Below, in pieces: positions 34,653 to 43,399 of a stretch of 64,000 bases of DNA (the first letter of the stretch is position 1; each line of letters starts with the position of its first letter). The DNA comes from Verrucomicrobiaceae bacterium (GTDB taxonomy: Bacteria; Verrucomicrobiota; Verrucomicrobiia; Verrucomicrobiales; Verrucomicrobiaceae). The stretch is from assembly GCA_016795365.1 (NCBI GenBank), contig JAEUHN010000005.1, forward strand, positions 124,001 to 188,000. Reading direction: 5' to 3'. The notes below the pieces were generated by a model. The model did no database searches and was not told the origin of the DNA. It saw only the letters and a program-made list of their open reading frames with translations. Made by a program: the position numbers and the translations under genes.

Positions 34653-36602
34653 ATGTCACTTGAAGCCATCCTTTCCCAGGCCGTCGCCGACGGCAAACTC
34701 CGCCAGAGCAGCCTCACGAATATTCAGTCGCTGCTCGCTGCCAGCACGAACCCGCTGTATCGCACCGCGATCGAAGAACTCGCCAACGGCGGCCACTGGA
34801 CGGAGTTGGATGATCGCTTCTACCAGACGCTCAAGTTCGGCACCGGCGGTCTGCGCGGACGCACCATTGGTCGCGTGATCGCGAAGGTGGAGCAGGGGAA
34901 CTCGCCCTCGGGTCGTCGTCCTGATCATCCCTGCGTCGGCACGAACTCGATGAACTTCTTCAACGTGCTGCGCGCCACGCGTGGTCTTGTGGCCTACATC
35001 TTGAAGTATCGCGCGAAGGATGGACTCGGTGGCAAAGCGAGCCTCGTGATCGCGCACGACACGCGCCATTACTCGAAGGAGTTCTGCGACTTCGCCGCCA
35101 AGGTCGCCACTGACATGGGCGCGAATGTGTATATCTGGGAAAGCTGCCGCCCCACGCCGGAAATGAGCTTCGCGGTGCGCACGCTGCGTGCCGATGCAGG
35201 CGTCATGCTTACCGCCTCGCACAACCCGCCGCACGACAATGGCTACAAGGTGAACTTCAACGACGGCGCTGGCATCGTGGAGCCACACGCGAAAGGCATC
35301 ATCACCGAGGTCAATGCGATTACTTCTGAAGCTTACGAGCCCGTGGCTGAAGCGGATCGCGGCAAGGTCATCGTGCTTGGCAAGGACATGGACGAGGCCT
35401 TCCTCACGCGCGTGAAAACTTCCATGCTCAAGCCCGAGCTGCTCTCGAAGGCGCAGGGTCTGAAGATCGTTTACACCGCGCTGCATGGCACTGGTGGCGT
35501 GTTTGTGCCCGGCTTGATGCGCGGGCTTGGTTTCAATGTTACGACCGTGCCCGAGCAGGACGTGCAGGACGGTCACTTCCCCACCGTCGAATCGCCGAAC
35601 CCTGAGAACGCACCCGCTCTCAAGATGGCGGCTGACCTTGCTGACAGCATCGGCGCAGATGCCATCATCGGCACCGACCCCGATTGCGACCGCATGGGTG
35701 TGGGCGTGCGCAATCAAGAAGGCAAGATGGTGCTGCTCACCGGCAACCAGATCGGCGCGCTCATGGCCTGGTATCGCACCAAGACGATGTTCGAGATGGG
35801 CTGGGTCAATGACTCGAACAAGAGCCGAGCAGTCATCTTGAAGACCTACGTCACCTCGTCCATGGCCGAGCGGATCGCTGAGATCTATGGTGTGAAGTGC
35901 GTCAACACGCTGACCGGCTTCAAATGGATCAGCAGCAAGCTCCAGAAGTATGAAGAGGCGCTGGGCCTCGGTGACAAGTATCGCGACCTCAGCGAGTCCG
36001 AGACCCGCGACGCTCGTCTCGCGAAGAGCACCTTCCTCATCATGGGCTTCGAGGAGAGCTATGGCTACATGGGCAGCGACTTCAGCCGCGACAAGGACGG
36101 CAACGGCGCGGTCGTGATGTTTGCGGAGCTCGCGGCATTCGCAGCAACTCGCGGGCAAACCATCGCCGGTCTGCTCGACGACGTGTATGCTGAACTCGGT
36201 TACTTCCTGGAAGTGAACAAGAGCAAGGTGTTCGAAGGCGCGGATGGCGCGGAAAAGATCAGCAAGCTGGCCGACAGCTACGCCTCGAATCCGCCGAAGG
36301 AACTCGACGGCGTCGCCGTCACCAAGGTGCTCGACTTCCGCAAGGACGTCATTCACGACGAAGAAGGCGATCGCGTGCCTGCCGAGAAGATGATTCGCGT
36401 CGAACTCGCCGATGGTCGCAGCTTCAATGTGCGTCCGTCCGGCACCGAGCCCAAGATCAAATACTACATGTTTGCCAAGCAACTCCCAGCATCGGGTTCA
36501 TTCAGTGCCGAACAGCTCGCTGCGGCCAAGACGAGTGCTGCCAATGGTCTCAAGAACCTGTGGTCGGCGCTGGAGAAGGATATTGATTCCCGACTCGCCT
36601 AA
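34653..36602 (+). CDS. Phosphohexomutase (phosphoglucomutase/phosphomannomutase family)
   Basis: The product is 649 residues from the ATG at 34653 (MSLEAILSQAVADGKL), somewhat longer than PgcA-type enzymes (~580). The active-site phosphoserine is Ser189 in TASHNPPHDNGYKVNF. The metal loop is DPDCDR (342-347). The sugar-binding loop is GFEESYGYMGSD, and the phosphate-binding loop RPSGTEPKIKYY is near the C-terminus. It interconverts hexose 1- and 6-phosphates, probably glucose, feeding glycogen and envelope polysaccharide synthesis. It is 6 bases upstream of lnt and probably cotranscribed with it. Confidence 0.93.
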   Translation: MSLEAILSQAVADGKLRQSSLTNIQSLLAASTNPLYRTAIEELANGGHWTELDDRFYQTLKFGTGGLRGRTIGRVIAKVEQGNSPSGRRPDHPCVGTNSMNFFNVLRATRGLVAYILKYRAKDGLGGKASLVIAHDTRHYSKEFCDFAAKVATDMGANVYIWESCRPTPEMSFAVRTLRADAGVMLTASHNPPHDNGYKVNFNDGAGIVEPHAKGIITEVNAITSEAYEPVAEADRGKVIVLGKDMDEAFLTRVKTSMLKPELLSKAQGLKIVYTALHGTGGVFVPGLMRGLGFNVTTVPEQDVQDGHFPTVESPNPENAPALKMAADLADSIGADAIIGTDPDCDRMGVGVRNQEGKMVLLTGNQIGALMAWYRTKTMFEMGWVNDSNKSRAVILKTYVTSSMAERIAEIYGVKCVNTLTGFKWISSKLQKYEEALGLGDKYRDLSESETRDARLAKSTFLIMGFEESYGYMGSDFSRDKDGNGAVVMFAELAAFAATRGQTIAGLLDDVYAELGYFLEVNKSKVFEGADGAEKISKLADSYASNPPKELDGVAVTKVLDFRKDVIHDEEGDRVPAEKMIRVELADGRSFNVRPSGTEPKIKYYMFAKQLPASGSFSAEQLAAAKTSAANGLKNLWSALEKDIDSRLA

Positions 36603-36607
36603 GGCCG

Positions 36608-38305
36608 ATGCAAAGACTCGCGTGGCTGAGGATGATGGTCGCTGCTCTCAGCGGCTTCATCCTCGTGGGCGCGTTTCCAGGCTGCAATGTCGAGGCTGCC
36701 GTGTGGCTGTGGTCGCTGCCATTGCTTGCAGCTTTGTGGCTGGGTGAGCTGCCCGTGGTAACCGCGCAGGGGCGGTGGAAGCGCTGGTGGCAGGCATCGT
36801 ATGTGTTCCGCCTGGGCTGGGTGACCGGGGTTTGTTTTTTCATGCCGAACCTGTCCTGGCTCCGTCACTCCTCGCGGGTGATCAATGGGGCCACCGGTTT
36901 GGATTGGATGGGCTGGCCGGTGGAACTCATGGGCTGGAGCGCGGTGACGGGCATGAGCGTTTTCCTGGCCCTCTACTTTGGACTGTGGGCCGCCTTTGTT
37001 GCGAAGGTGGTTCGGCCTCGTGAAGCGGTGTGGCGTCACGGCTCGATCGTGGAGGCGTCATGGGAGTCGATTCGCGTCGCGCTGCTCGCCGGTCTTGCCT
37101 GGGTGGCGCTGGAGTGGGTGCGGGGCTGGCTTTTGACCGGCTTCGGATGGAACGGACTGGGTGTGGCCTTGCATCGAAACAAGGTGCTGATCCAGGCTGC
37201 GGATCTTGTGGGCGTGAGCGGACTGTCGTTCACTCCAGTCTTCTGTGGGGTGTTGTTATTTCTCGTGGGCTGGCGTTTCGTGATCCAGTCCCAGGGAGGC
37301 AAGCGACTGCGCTATCACTTCGATACGTTGACCGCGGTGCTGCTGCTGGCGGCGCAGTTGATCTACGGCATTCAACGGCTCAAGCCCACCACAAACGAAA
37401 CGATCCCGCTACGTGTTGCCCTGGTGCAGCTGAATGTGCCGCAGGTGGACATCTTCTCGCGCGAGAATGTGGTGAAGCACTATCAACGCTATGCTGAACT
37501 CACCCAGATGATGGTGGAACCGCGAGGTGGTGAAACCAAAGGATCTTTCGATCTGGTCGTATGGCCTGAGAGTGCCGTTGGTTTGCCATGGGATCACAAG
37601 GACCATGGAGCCTTCTTTGATCCGCTTTTGCAGTTGAGCGATTACTCGTTGCTTGTGGGCTGTGATGACCGCCCTGTGGCTGGCCCGGAGCACACGGGTG
37701 CGGCGATGATGAACAAGGCCTACAACGGCGCACAGACCTACTGGAAGGTCCACCTCGTGCCCTTTGGTGAATACCTGCCGCTGCGTTGGTTGCTGGGTCC
37801 AGTGCTCGGAGGCGTGCTGCCTGGTGACTTCCGTCCAGGTGAAAAGCTGGAGCCGCTGCCGATGCAGAACATTCCCGTTCAAGTGGTGCCGCTGGTATGC
37901 TTCGAGGACACCGTGGGCGACCTCGCTCGTCAGTTCGTGCGCGATGAGCCGCAGGTGCTCGTCAATCTCACCAATGATGGATGGTTCCTCCAGAGTGCGG
38001 AGCCTGAGCAGCATCTCAACAACTCCATCTTCCGTGCCATCGAGCTGCGTCGTCCGCTGTGTCGCGCTACGAACACGGGCGTCACATGCTTCATTGACGA
38101 GCGGGGTAGTGTGACGGCCTCACTGCGTGATCCAGACACGGGCAGCACCTTCATCGAGGGCGTGCTGCCCCGGACCATCCAGGTGCCCAAGCACCCAGAG
38201 CGCACGATTTATGCGCGATGGGGCGACTGGTTCGCGATGCTGGGAGCAGTGATTTGTTTGGCCGTTGCTTGGTTCACTTTACGTGATCGATCAACTGCGC
38301 GATGA
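36608..38305 (+). CDS. lnt: Apolipoprotein N-acyltransferase
   Basis: The product is 565 residues. The first ~260 hold about six membrane segments, and the rest is a nitrilase-fold domain. The catalytic triad is present: Glu321 (VVWPESAVG), Lys380 (TYWKVHLVPFGEYLP) and Cys431 (PLVCFEDTVGD). It adds the third acyl chain to the N-terminal cysteine of lipoproteins in the inner membrane, which fits a diderm envelope. Its last 32 bases overlap the 3' end of the convergent moxR gene. Confidence 0.93.
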   Translation: MQRLAWLRMMVAALSGFILVGAFPGCNVEAAVWLWSLPLLAALWLGELPVVTAQGRWKRWWQASYVFRLGWVTGVCFFMPNLSWLRHSSRVINGATGLDWMGWPVELMGWSAVTGMSVFLALYFGLWAAFVAKVVRPREAVWRHGSIVEASWESIRVALLAGLAWVALEWVRGWLLTGFGWNGLGVALHRNKVLIQAADLVGVSGLSFTPVFCGVLLFLVGWRFVIQSQGGKRLRYHFDTLTAVLLLAAQLIYGIQRLKPTTNETIPLRVALVQLNVPQVDIFSRENVVKHYQRYAELTQMMVEPRGGETKGSFDLVVWPESAVGLPWDHKDHGAFFDPLLQLSDYSLLVGCDDRPVAGPEHTGAAMMNKAYNGAQTYWKVHLVPFGEYLPLRWLLGPVLGGVLPGDFRPGEKLEPLPMQNIPVQVVPLVCFEDTVGDLARQFVRDEPQVLVNLTNDGWFLQSAEPEQHLNNSIFRAIELRRPLCRATNTGVTCFIDERGSVTASLRDPDTGSTFIEGVLPRTIQVPKHPERTIYARWGDWFAMLGAVICLAVAWFTLRDRSTAR

Positions 38306-39257
38306 CCTTCTCCACCGTCACGCCCTCGGCTTCGGCGCGGTAGTTGATCAGCACGCGATGCCTTAGCACTGGCTGGGCGAGAGCCTTGATGTCGTCGAAG
38401 GTGACGTGCGCACGACCGTGCAGCAGCGCTCTGGTTTTGGCTGCCAGCACCAGCGCCTGACCCGCTCGCGTGCCAGCTCCCCAGCTCACCCATTCCTTCA
38501 CGAAGGCAGGTGTGCCGGGCTGTCCAGGCCGTGAAGCTGCGGCTAGGCGGACCGCAAATCGCACCACATCTTCTGCACAGGGCACCTGACGAATGACATG
38601 CTGAAACTGCCGGAGTTGCTCGCCATTGAACAGTGACTTCACCTTTTCGCCGGGGCCAGCGGTGGTGCGTTGGATCACTTTCACTTCGTCGTCTTCGGGC
38701 AGGTAGTCGATGACCACATTGAGAAGGAAGCGGTCAAGCTGGGCCTCGGGCAGGGGATAGGTGCCTTCCATCTCAATCGGGTTCTGCGTGGCGAGCACGA
38801 AGAAGGGCTCCTCCAATCGCATCGTCTTGCCAGCCACGGTGACCTGGTGCTCCTGCATCGCTTCAAGGAGTGCCGCCTGGGTCTTGGGCGGTGTGCGGTT
38901 GATTTCATCGGCCAGGATCATGTTGGCGAAGATCGGCCCCTTGCTGAAAACGAGCTTCCGGCCCTCCGGCGTGTCCTCCAGGATCTCCGTGCCCGTGATG
39001 TCCGAAGGCATGAGGTCGGGTGTGAACTGAATGCGCTGGAAACTCAGATCGAAGACCTGAGCCAACGTCTTGACCAGCAGCGTCTTCGCCAGTCCCGGTG
39101 CGCCCGTGATGAGGCCGTGGCCTCCAGCGATGAGTCCGATGAGCATTTCCTCCACCACCTGCTGCTGCCCGACAATGACCTTCGCCACTTCGGTGAAGAT
39201 GCTGCCGCGCGCAGTGTGAAGGAGTTCGACGGTGGTGCGTTCTTGGTCGGGAGTCAT
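38274..39257 (-). CDS. MoxR-family AAA+ ATPase
   Basis: The product is 327 residues, typical for MoxR. Walker A is [11 protein letters not shown] (residues 51-61; the family's GxPGxAKT form) and Walker B is MILADEINR (Asp117, Glu118), followed by the family segment [15 protein letters not shown]. MoxR ATPases act as chaperones, usually working with VWA-domain partners encoded alongside. Here the usual DUF58 and VWA genes are not downstream: the convergent lnt gene follows. The partner is therefore elsewhere, or is the upstream DUF4159 protein. The start overlaps the stop of the four-helix-bundle gene by 4 bases. Confidence 0.92.
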   Translation of the reverse strand: MTPDQERTTVELLHTARGSIFTEVAKVIVGQQQVVEEMLIGLIAGGHGLITGAPGLAKTLLVKTLAQVFDLSFQRIQFTPDLMPSDITGTEILEDTPEGRKLVFSKGPIFANMILADEINRTPPKTQAALLEAMQEHQVTVAGKTMRLEEPFFVLATQNPIEMEGTYPLPEAQLDRFLLNVVIDYLPEDDEVKVIQRTTAGPGEKVKSLFNGEQLRQFQHVIRQVPCAEDVVRFAVRLAAASRPGQPGTPAFVKEWVSWGAGTRAGQALVLAAKTRALLHGRAHVTFDDIKALAQPVLRHRVLINYRAEAEGVTVEKVIAQLIDHVK

Positions 39258-39676
39258 GGTCTGGATGCTGGTGGCTGGATGGCAGATTCTGGATGGCGGA
39301 TCATTTTTCGGAGCGATGGCCTTCGATGACGGCTTGGCGGAATTTTGAGCTTTTTGCCGAGCAACTGGAGGCGGTCGTGGAGGTCTTGGTAGATGGCTTG
39401 ATCTTTCAGCGATTCACACTCCCAGAGGCAGTCGAGATGATCGGTAGTCTCGTCGCAGGAGCCGAGGGCGAAGGTGAGAAACCGAATGAACTCCTGCTTG
39501 TAGTCCCGGCGTCCGTAGCCTTCCACGATGTTTGCACGGATGGATTTGCAGGAGCGGCGAATCTGCGAGCCTTGCTCATAGAGTTCGAACTTCGGCAGCA
39601 TCGTCAGCGACATTTGGTGAACGTCCTTCGACACATCACGTGCCAGCTTCCAGATGTCCAGATTTCGGTAACTCAT
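39254..39676 (-). CDS. Four-helix-bundle protein (23S rRNA intervening-sequence type)
   Basis: The product is 140 residues from the ATG at 39676 ([19 protein letters not shown]). It has the family pattern: aromatic start [10 protein letters not shown], the conserved [19 protein letters not shown] segment and [18 protein letters not shown]. These four-helix-bundle proteins were first seen inside 23S rRNA intervening sequences but are widespread as stand-alone genes; their role is unknown. Here it lies between the DUF4159 and moxR genes, with an ATGA overlap with moxR, and no rRNA is near. The Arg/Pro-rich C-terminal ~25 residues look non-conserved. Confidence 0.85.
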   Translation of the reverse strand: MSYRNLDIWKLARDVSKDVHQMSLTMLPKFELYEQGSQIRRSCKSIRANIVEGYGRRDYKQEFIRFLTFALGSCDETTDHLDCLWECESLKDQAIYQDLHDRLQLLGKKLKIPPSRHRRPSLRKMIRHPESAIQPPASRP

Positions 39677-39750
39677 AGCACTCGTCTCAACGCCCCATCT
39701 TCGATTCATCCAGCATCAAGAATCCAGAATCTAGCCACCAGCATCGAGCC

Positions 39751-40671
39751 TCAATGCGTCATCGCGTAGTAAATGATGTTGATCGCGAGTGGGTAGGCAT
39801 ACTTCTCGGAAAACTCGCGGAAATACCAGGGATCAGCGGCTTCTTCCTCCCAGCCATCGCCGTTGTCCGTATTCCAGCAGATGATCATGCACATGCGCTT
39901 TTGGTCATCATACACGGCGCGGTAGTGCACCGTCTCAGAGCCGGGCTTGAACCATTCGTGGTAGCGGGTGTCGCCCATGTGGTAAGCGCGGACGGCCACG
40001 CCTTTGCCGGGGACCATGGGCTTTTCTTTGAGATCGAAGACACTGTGGAAGATGTCGTGATCCATCTCTAGTTCCACGAAGTCGCGGTCCGGCCAGATCA
40101 TTTTGAAGGCCCGGTAAAAGCCATCCCATTCGTCCGTGCCCCAGAAGTCATCGACCATCACAAAGCCACCGTTGAGCATGTAGTCGCGCAGGGCTTGGGC
40201 TTGAGGCTCGGTAAGATCGATCTGCCCCACCTCATCCATGTAGAGGAAGGGGTAGTGGCGCATCTGCTCGGGCTCGATGTCCACGATGGCGCTGTTCGGA
40301 TTCACGCGCAGCGACGTCATCTGCTGGAGGCGATAGGAGAGATTCATCTCTGCTCCAGGGTAATCCACATGCCAGCCGCCACCGCGCCGACGACGGCCAA
40401 AGCCTCCATCGCCATACGACGGGTAACGAATGCGCACAAAGGTGAAATCATCGTTCGGAGCCTCGGTGCTCACGGGCCAGTTCGCGAAGCCCGAGAAATC
40501 GCCGCGGTCGTAGTCGCGCGGGTTCTCCGGGTAGTAATCGTTTTGGTGATCAATGCCGAAGCTCTTGGGCCGCACCGTGAGGTCTGGCGAGGTATCGTCA
40601 GCACCGATGACGATGCTAGACACGAGCAGGGCAGTGAGGAATCGGCGGCTGGAGTTCACACGGATGACCAT
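39751..40671 (-). CDS. Exported DUF4159-domain protein
   Basis: The product is 306 residues from the ATG at 40671 (MVIRVNSSRRFLTALLVSS); a longer frame adds 50 residues that look untranslated. Residues 1-23 form a signal peptide. The domain contains FTFVRIRYPSYGDGG, a glutamine-amidotransferase-like core (FLYMDEVGQIDLTEPQ, GGFVMVDDFWGTDEWDGFY) and a C-terminal segment with NIIYYAMTH, as in DUF4159 proteins. Family knowledge: DUF4159 genes commonly occur with MoxR and DUF58/VWA genes in cell-envelope or stress clusters. This is the likely functional partner of the MoxR ATPase downstream. Function unknown. Confidence 0.8.
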   Translation of the reverse strand: MVIRVNSSRRFLTALLVSSIVIGADDTSPDLTVRPKSFGIDHQNDYYPENPRDYDRGDFSGFANWPVSTEAPNDDFTFVRIRYPSYGDGGFGRRRRGGGWHVDYPGAEMNLSYRLQQMTSLRVNPNSAIVDIEPEQMRHYPFLYMDEVGQIDLTEPQAQALRDYMLNGGFVMVDDFWGTDEWDGFYRAFKMIWPDRDFVELEMDHDIFHSVFDLKEKPMVPGKGVAVRAYHMGDTRYHEWFKPGSETVHYRAVYDDQKRMCMIICWNTDNGDGWEEEAADPWYFREFSEKYAYPLAINIIYYAMTH

Positions 40672-40744
40672 GCGTGAACGTGGGGGCGGCAGCAGTAATT
40701 GCGCCCATGTGGCGGCGAAGCTCTTCTTCGACCGATCAAACAAG

Positions 40745-41080
40745 TCACTCAGCTGCGGGTGACTCCGCCTTGGCACCCGACTCGTTTGCCGCCGTAGCTT
40801 CCGCTTCAGCCTCTGCGTCATCTTCCTTCGCCGTGCCTACTTTCAGCGACACCTTGATGCCATGCTTGGCGGCGGCCACGTTGAGCAGTGAACGAATGGC
40901 ACTGATGGTGTGCCCATGCTTGCCGATCACCCGTTTCACATCCTCCTGCGCCAATTGAATGCGGAAAGTGGTGGCACCCGCGGCGTTGTGACCGATGGCG
41001 ATGGACGCCTGCTGGGGGTGGTCGATCAGGTTGGCGACCGCGTAGGAAAGGAATTCGCGAAGGGCTTCGGGGGCGTCCAT
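40745..41080 (-). CDS. khpA: KH-domain RNA-binding protein KhpA
   Basis: The product is 111 residues. Residues ~1-80 match KhpA: ALREFLSYAVANLIDHP and the KH loop VIGKHGHTISAIRSLL with its GxxG turn (GKHG). KhpA binds RNA, often with KhpB. A Glu/Ala-rich tail of about 30 residues (DDAEAEAEATAANE) extends beyond the usual length. It lies downstream of rpsP, a common arrangement, but a strong terminator separates them. Confidence 0.88.
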   Translation of the reverse strand: MDAPEALREFLSYAVANLIDHPQQASIAIGHNAAGATTFRIQLAQEDVKRVIGKHGHTISAIRSLLNVAAAKHGIKVSLKVGTAKEDDAEAEAEATAANESGAKAESPAAE

Positions 41081-41111
41081 GGCTCAGAGGAAATGATTCG
41101 ACGGTGACCAA

Positions 41112-41150
41112 ACAAAAAGTCCGGGGTCATGCAAGCGACCACCGGACTTT
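41112..41150 (-). terminator. Intrinsic terminator after rpsP
   Basis: On the minus strand, AAAGTCCGG pairs perfectly with CCGGACTTT (+ positions 41142-41150 and 41116-41124). An inner GGTC/GACC pair is offset by one unpaired base, and the stem is followed by T-rich sequence (TTTTTGTTT). It lies 28 bases past the rpsP stop and 32 bases before the khpA start, so khpA needs read-through or its own promoter. Confidence 0.85.
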
Positions 41151-41178
41151 CCGAAAAAAGGAATGCAAGCTCCGCAGC

Positions 41179-41439
41179 TTACTTGGCAGCTTCAGCAGCC
41201 TTGCGAACGCGCTTGATGATCGAAGCGACGGTCTCGGAAGGCTGAGCGCCTTTGGAAATCCAGGCATCCACACCGGCGAGGTTCAGCGTCTCACGATCAG
41301 AATCGTTCTTGGCCAGCGGGTTGTAAGTGCCAAGGTTCTCCAGATAAGCTCCCTGACGGGCTTTGCGGTGGTCGATGGCCACGATGCGGTAGAACGGACG
41401 ATTTTTTGTGCCTTCACGGCGGAGACGAATGGCGACCAT
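41179..41439 (-). CDS. rpsP: 30S ribosomal protein S16
   Basis: The product is 86 residues from the ATG at 41439 (MVAIRLRREGTKNRPFYRIV), the classical S16 start. ARQGAYLENLGTYNPL and the C-terminal GAQPSETVASIIKR segment are also characteristic. The frame is open upstream, but the S16 motif fixes the start. It is a 30S subunit assembly protein. In many bacteria it heads an rpsP-khpA-rimM-trmD operon; here only khpA follows, after a terminator. Confidence 0.95.
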   Translation of the reverse strand: MVAIRLRREGTKNRPFYRIVAIDHRKARQGAYLENLGTYNPLAKNDSDRETLNLAGVDAWISKGAQPSETVASIIKRVRKAAEAAK

Positions 41440-41599
41440 GTGTAAGTGGAGACGGGTGTTAAGGGGCGGGGATAGTGCTTGGTCGTGTGAATAAATCAAG
41501 CGGGTTTTCGGGAAGATTGTCAGGATCACAGCGCAAGGGTAGAGGTGATTGCCTTCGCCATGGTGGCCGACTTGAATCAACTGCCGTAAACCGGATCCG

Positions 41600-42043
41600 A
41601 TGCCTCGCCTCCACATCAACTTCTCAGGTCCCGAGCATGGGTGGCTGGGGATCAGGATTCAGGCGGAGGGTGGGGAGATTTGCGTGAATGCCTCTCACAC
41701 GCCCGAAGACACGCTCACGGCATTCGCCGAGGCCTTGGTGGCAATCCTGGAATCGGGCTCCAGCAGGCCGATTCCGATCCATGAGGAGCCGCAGAAGTCT
41801 GAGCTTCGGTTTGAGCGGGAGGGTGATAGCCTGCTGATCAGGCACATTTCTTTGGGATCATCCGCATCCGGATCGCACCAAGTCTTGAAGGCACCCTTCC
41901 GTTCAGCCACCCGGGAGATCGCGCGCAAGCTGCGGACTCTCTATGAAGAGGTTGGATACGATGGATTCGTGAGGCACTGGCGGCATCGACCGCCCAAAGA
42001 TCTGATCGCTCGTGCTTGGAACGCAATTGCGCTGGCAGATTGA
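41600..42043 (+). CDS. Hypothetical protein
   Basis: The product is 147 residues from the ATG at 41600 (MPRLHINFSGPEHGWLGIRI). It is predicted soluble, mixed alpha/beta, with an acidic N-terminal half and a basic C-terminal helix (ATREIARKLRTLYEEVG) ending near FVRHWRHRPPKDL. The family is not recognised. It is divergent from rpsP with about 160 bases between the starts. It has no signal peptide or membrane segment. Confidence 0.55.
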   Translation: MPRLHINFSGPEHGWLGIRIQAEGGEICVNASHTPEDTLTAFAEALVAILESGSSRPIPIHEEPQKSELRFEREGDSLLIRHISLGSSASGSHQVLKAPFRSATREIARKLRTLYEEVGYDGFVRHWRHRPPKDLIARAWNAIALAD

Positions 42044-42062
42044 GGCAAGCCTTTGGCGACAC

Positions 42063-42092
42063 GAAAAAGGGCCACCCTTGCGGATGGCCCTT
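42063..42092 (-). terminator. Intrinsic terminator of the TIM-barrel isomerase gene
   Basis: On the minus strand this reads AAGGGCCATCC, loop GCAA, GGGTGGCCCTT, then a run of T. The stem is 11 bp with one wobble pair, closed by a GNRA tetraloop and followed by five T. It starts about 30 bases after the stop of the gene at 42121-43152 and also lies just past the end of the convergent hypothetical gene. Confidence 0.9.
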
Positions 42093-42120
42093 CGGTCAAT
42101 CGTTGTGATCAGTGAGGCAA

Positions 42121-43152
42121 TCAGGCCCAGCCGTGGGCGTTGCGCACCTTGATCATGGCGTCGAGGATCTTGTTCCAGGTGTCCGGCGTTTCGAGCACGG
42201 CGTTCGGGAACATGCAGCCATCCCAGCAGATGTGCTGGATGCCACGGGAGGCGGCGTCTTTGAGCCAGTAGCCGGAGGCCTTCGTGATGTCGAGCTTGCC
42301 GTTCGGATCGTCAGCGCGGCAATGCTTGCCGGTCTTGTCGTGGCTGCCGGCGCCGTGGACGGTGCCGTCGTTCTGCGCGACGTGGAAGTCGATGGTCCAG
42401 GGGCGGAGAGCGTCGGTCATCTTCTCATAGGCGGCCCAGAACTCGGCGTCGCTGTAGCCTTCCTTGAGCAGGGCGTGCTCGGGGGCGTTGTAGCCGAGGG
42501 TGTAGAGGTAGGTGTGGGCGAGGTCGGCCTGGAAGCCGAGGGCGTCCGGCATGCCGACGCCTTCGAGGACGTCGAGCATGTCCTTCCAGGAGTGCATACC
42601 GGCCCAGCAGATTTCGCCTTCGGCGGCAAGGCGTTCGCCGTTGTCCTTGGCGATCGCGGCGGCCTTCTTGAAGGTGTCGATGATACGGGCGGTATTGGCC
42701 GTGGGGTTTTCACGCCACTTGGCGATGCCGAACTCGGCGGAGTCGATACGGATGACACCATACTTGCGCACGCCGTGGGCGTTGAAGATCTTGGCGATGC
42801 GGCAGGCCATCTTGACAGCGCTGAGGAACTTTTCCTGCTGAGCATCGTCGCCCATGGCGGAGTCGCCGACGGTGCCGGGCCACACAGGAGCCACAAGGGA
42901 ACCGACAGAAAAGCCTTTGGAGGCGATCAGATCGGCGATGCGCTTGATCTCGTCATCGCTGGCCTCGGGATTGGTGTGAGGGAGGAAGAGGAAGTAGTCG
43001 ATGCCTTCGAACTTCTGGCCGTTGACGTTGGCTGCGGCCGTGAGGTCGAGCATGCGCTCCAGGCTGATCGGGGGTTCCTGGCCGTCGCCATCGCCTTTGC
43101 CGACGAGGCCGGGCCACATCGCGTTGTGAAGTTTGGGTGCGGTGTTGCTCAT
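42121..43152 (-). CDS. Sugar phosphate isomerase/epimerase-type TIM-barrel protein
   Basis: The product is 343 residues. Motifs fit the xylose-isomerase-like (AP_endonuc_2) barrel: [11 protein letters not shown] on an early strand, RIDSAEFG and [12 protein letters not shown] with a candidate metal-binding Glu, [16 protein letters not shown] with Asp and His, [11 protein letters not shown] with His, and HICWDGCMF near the end. It has no signal peptide, so it is probably cytoplasmic and acts on a sugar or sugar phosphate. The substrate is unknown and the gene is not in a sugar operon. It is divergent from the DUF2231-cytochrome gene, with 247 bases between the starts in which no clear promoter was identified. 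Confidence 0.8.
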   Translation of the reverse strand: MSNTAPKLHNAMWPGLVGKGDGDGQEPPISLERMLDLTAAANVNGQKFEGIDYFLFLPHTNPEASDDEIKRIADLIASKGFSVGSLVAPVWPGTVGDSAMGDDAQQEKFLSAVKMACRIAKIFNAHGVRKYGVIRIDSAEFGIAKWRENPTANTARIIDTFKKAAAIAKDNGERLAAEGEICWAGMHSWKDMLDVLEGVGMPDALGFQADLAHTYLYTLGYNAPEHALLKEGYSDAEFWAAYEKMTDALRPWTIDFHVAQNDGTVHGAGSHDKTGKHCRADDPNGKLDITKASGYWLKDAASRGIQHICWDGCMFPNAVLETPDTWNKILDAMIKVRNAHGWA

Positions 43153-43399
43153 GATGGTTTGTAGGTTGATGAGTGAATCTGCGGCTTTCTAAAGCGGCGC
43201 GGATGATAGAGGTGAGCGCGAGGTTGAAAAGCAAAAAGCAGCGCTTCGAAACGGAACTTGAGCTTGCCCGTCGGCAATGGTGGGGCGGCGCTGGACATTG
43301 AGACTGCCTTTCCTGGCGAATCCTGGCATTGCCTTGTGCGACTGAAAGTTTCGGCGATGAATGGCGCGTTTCTTCTCATCAACTCCTTGTCATCCTCTC

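Noticed and set aside
34656-36482. Minus-strand reading frame (608 codons) under the phosphohexomutase gene
   Set aside because: The + strand carries all catalytic motifs of a phosphohexomutase; the antisense frame has His/Val-rich shadow composition.
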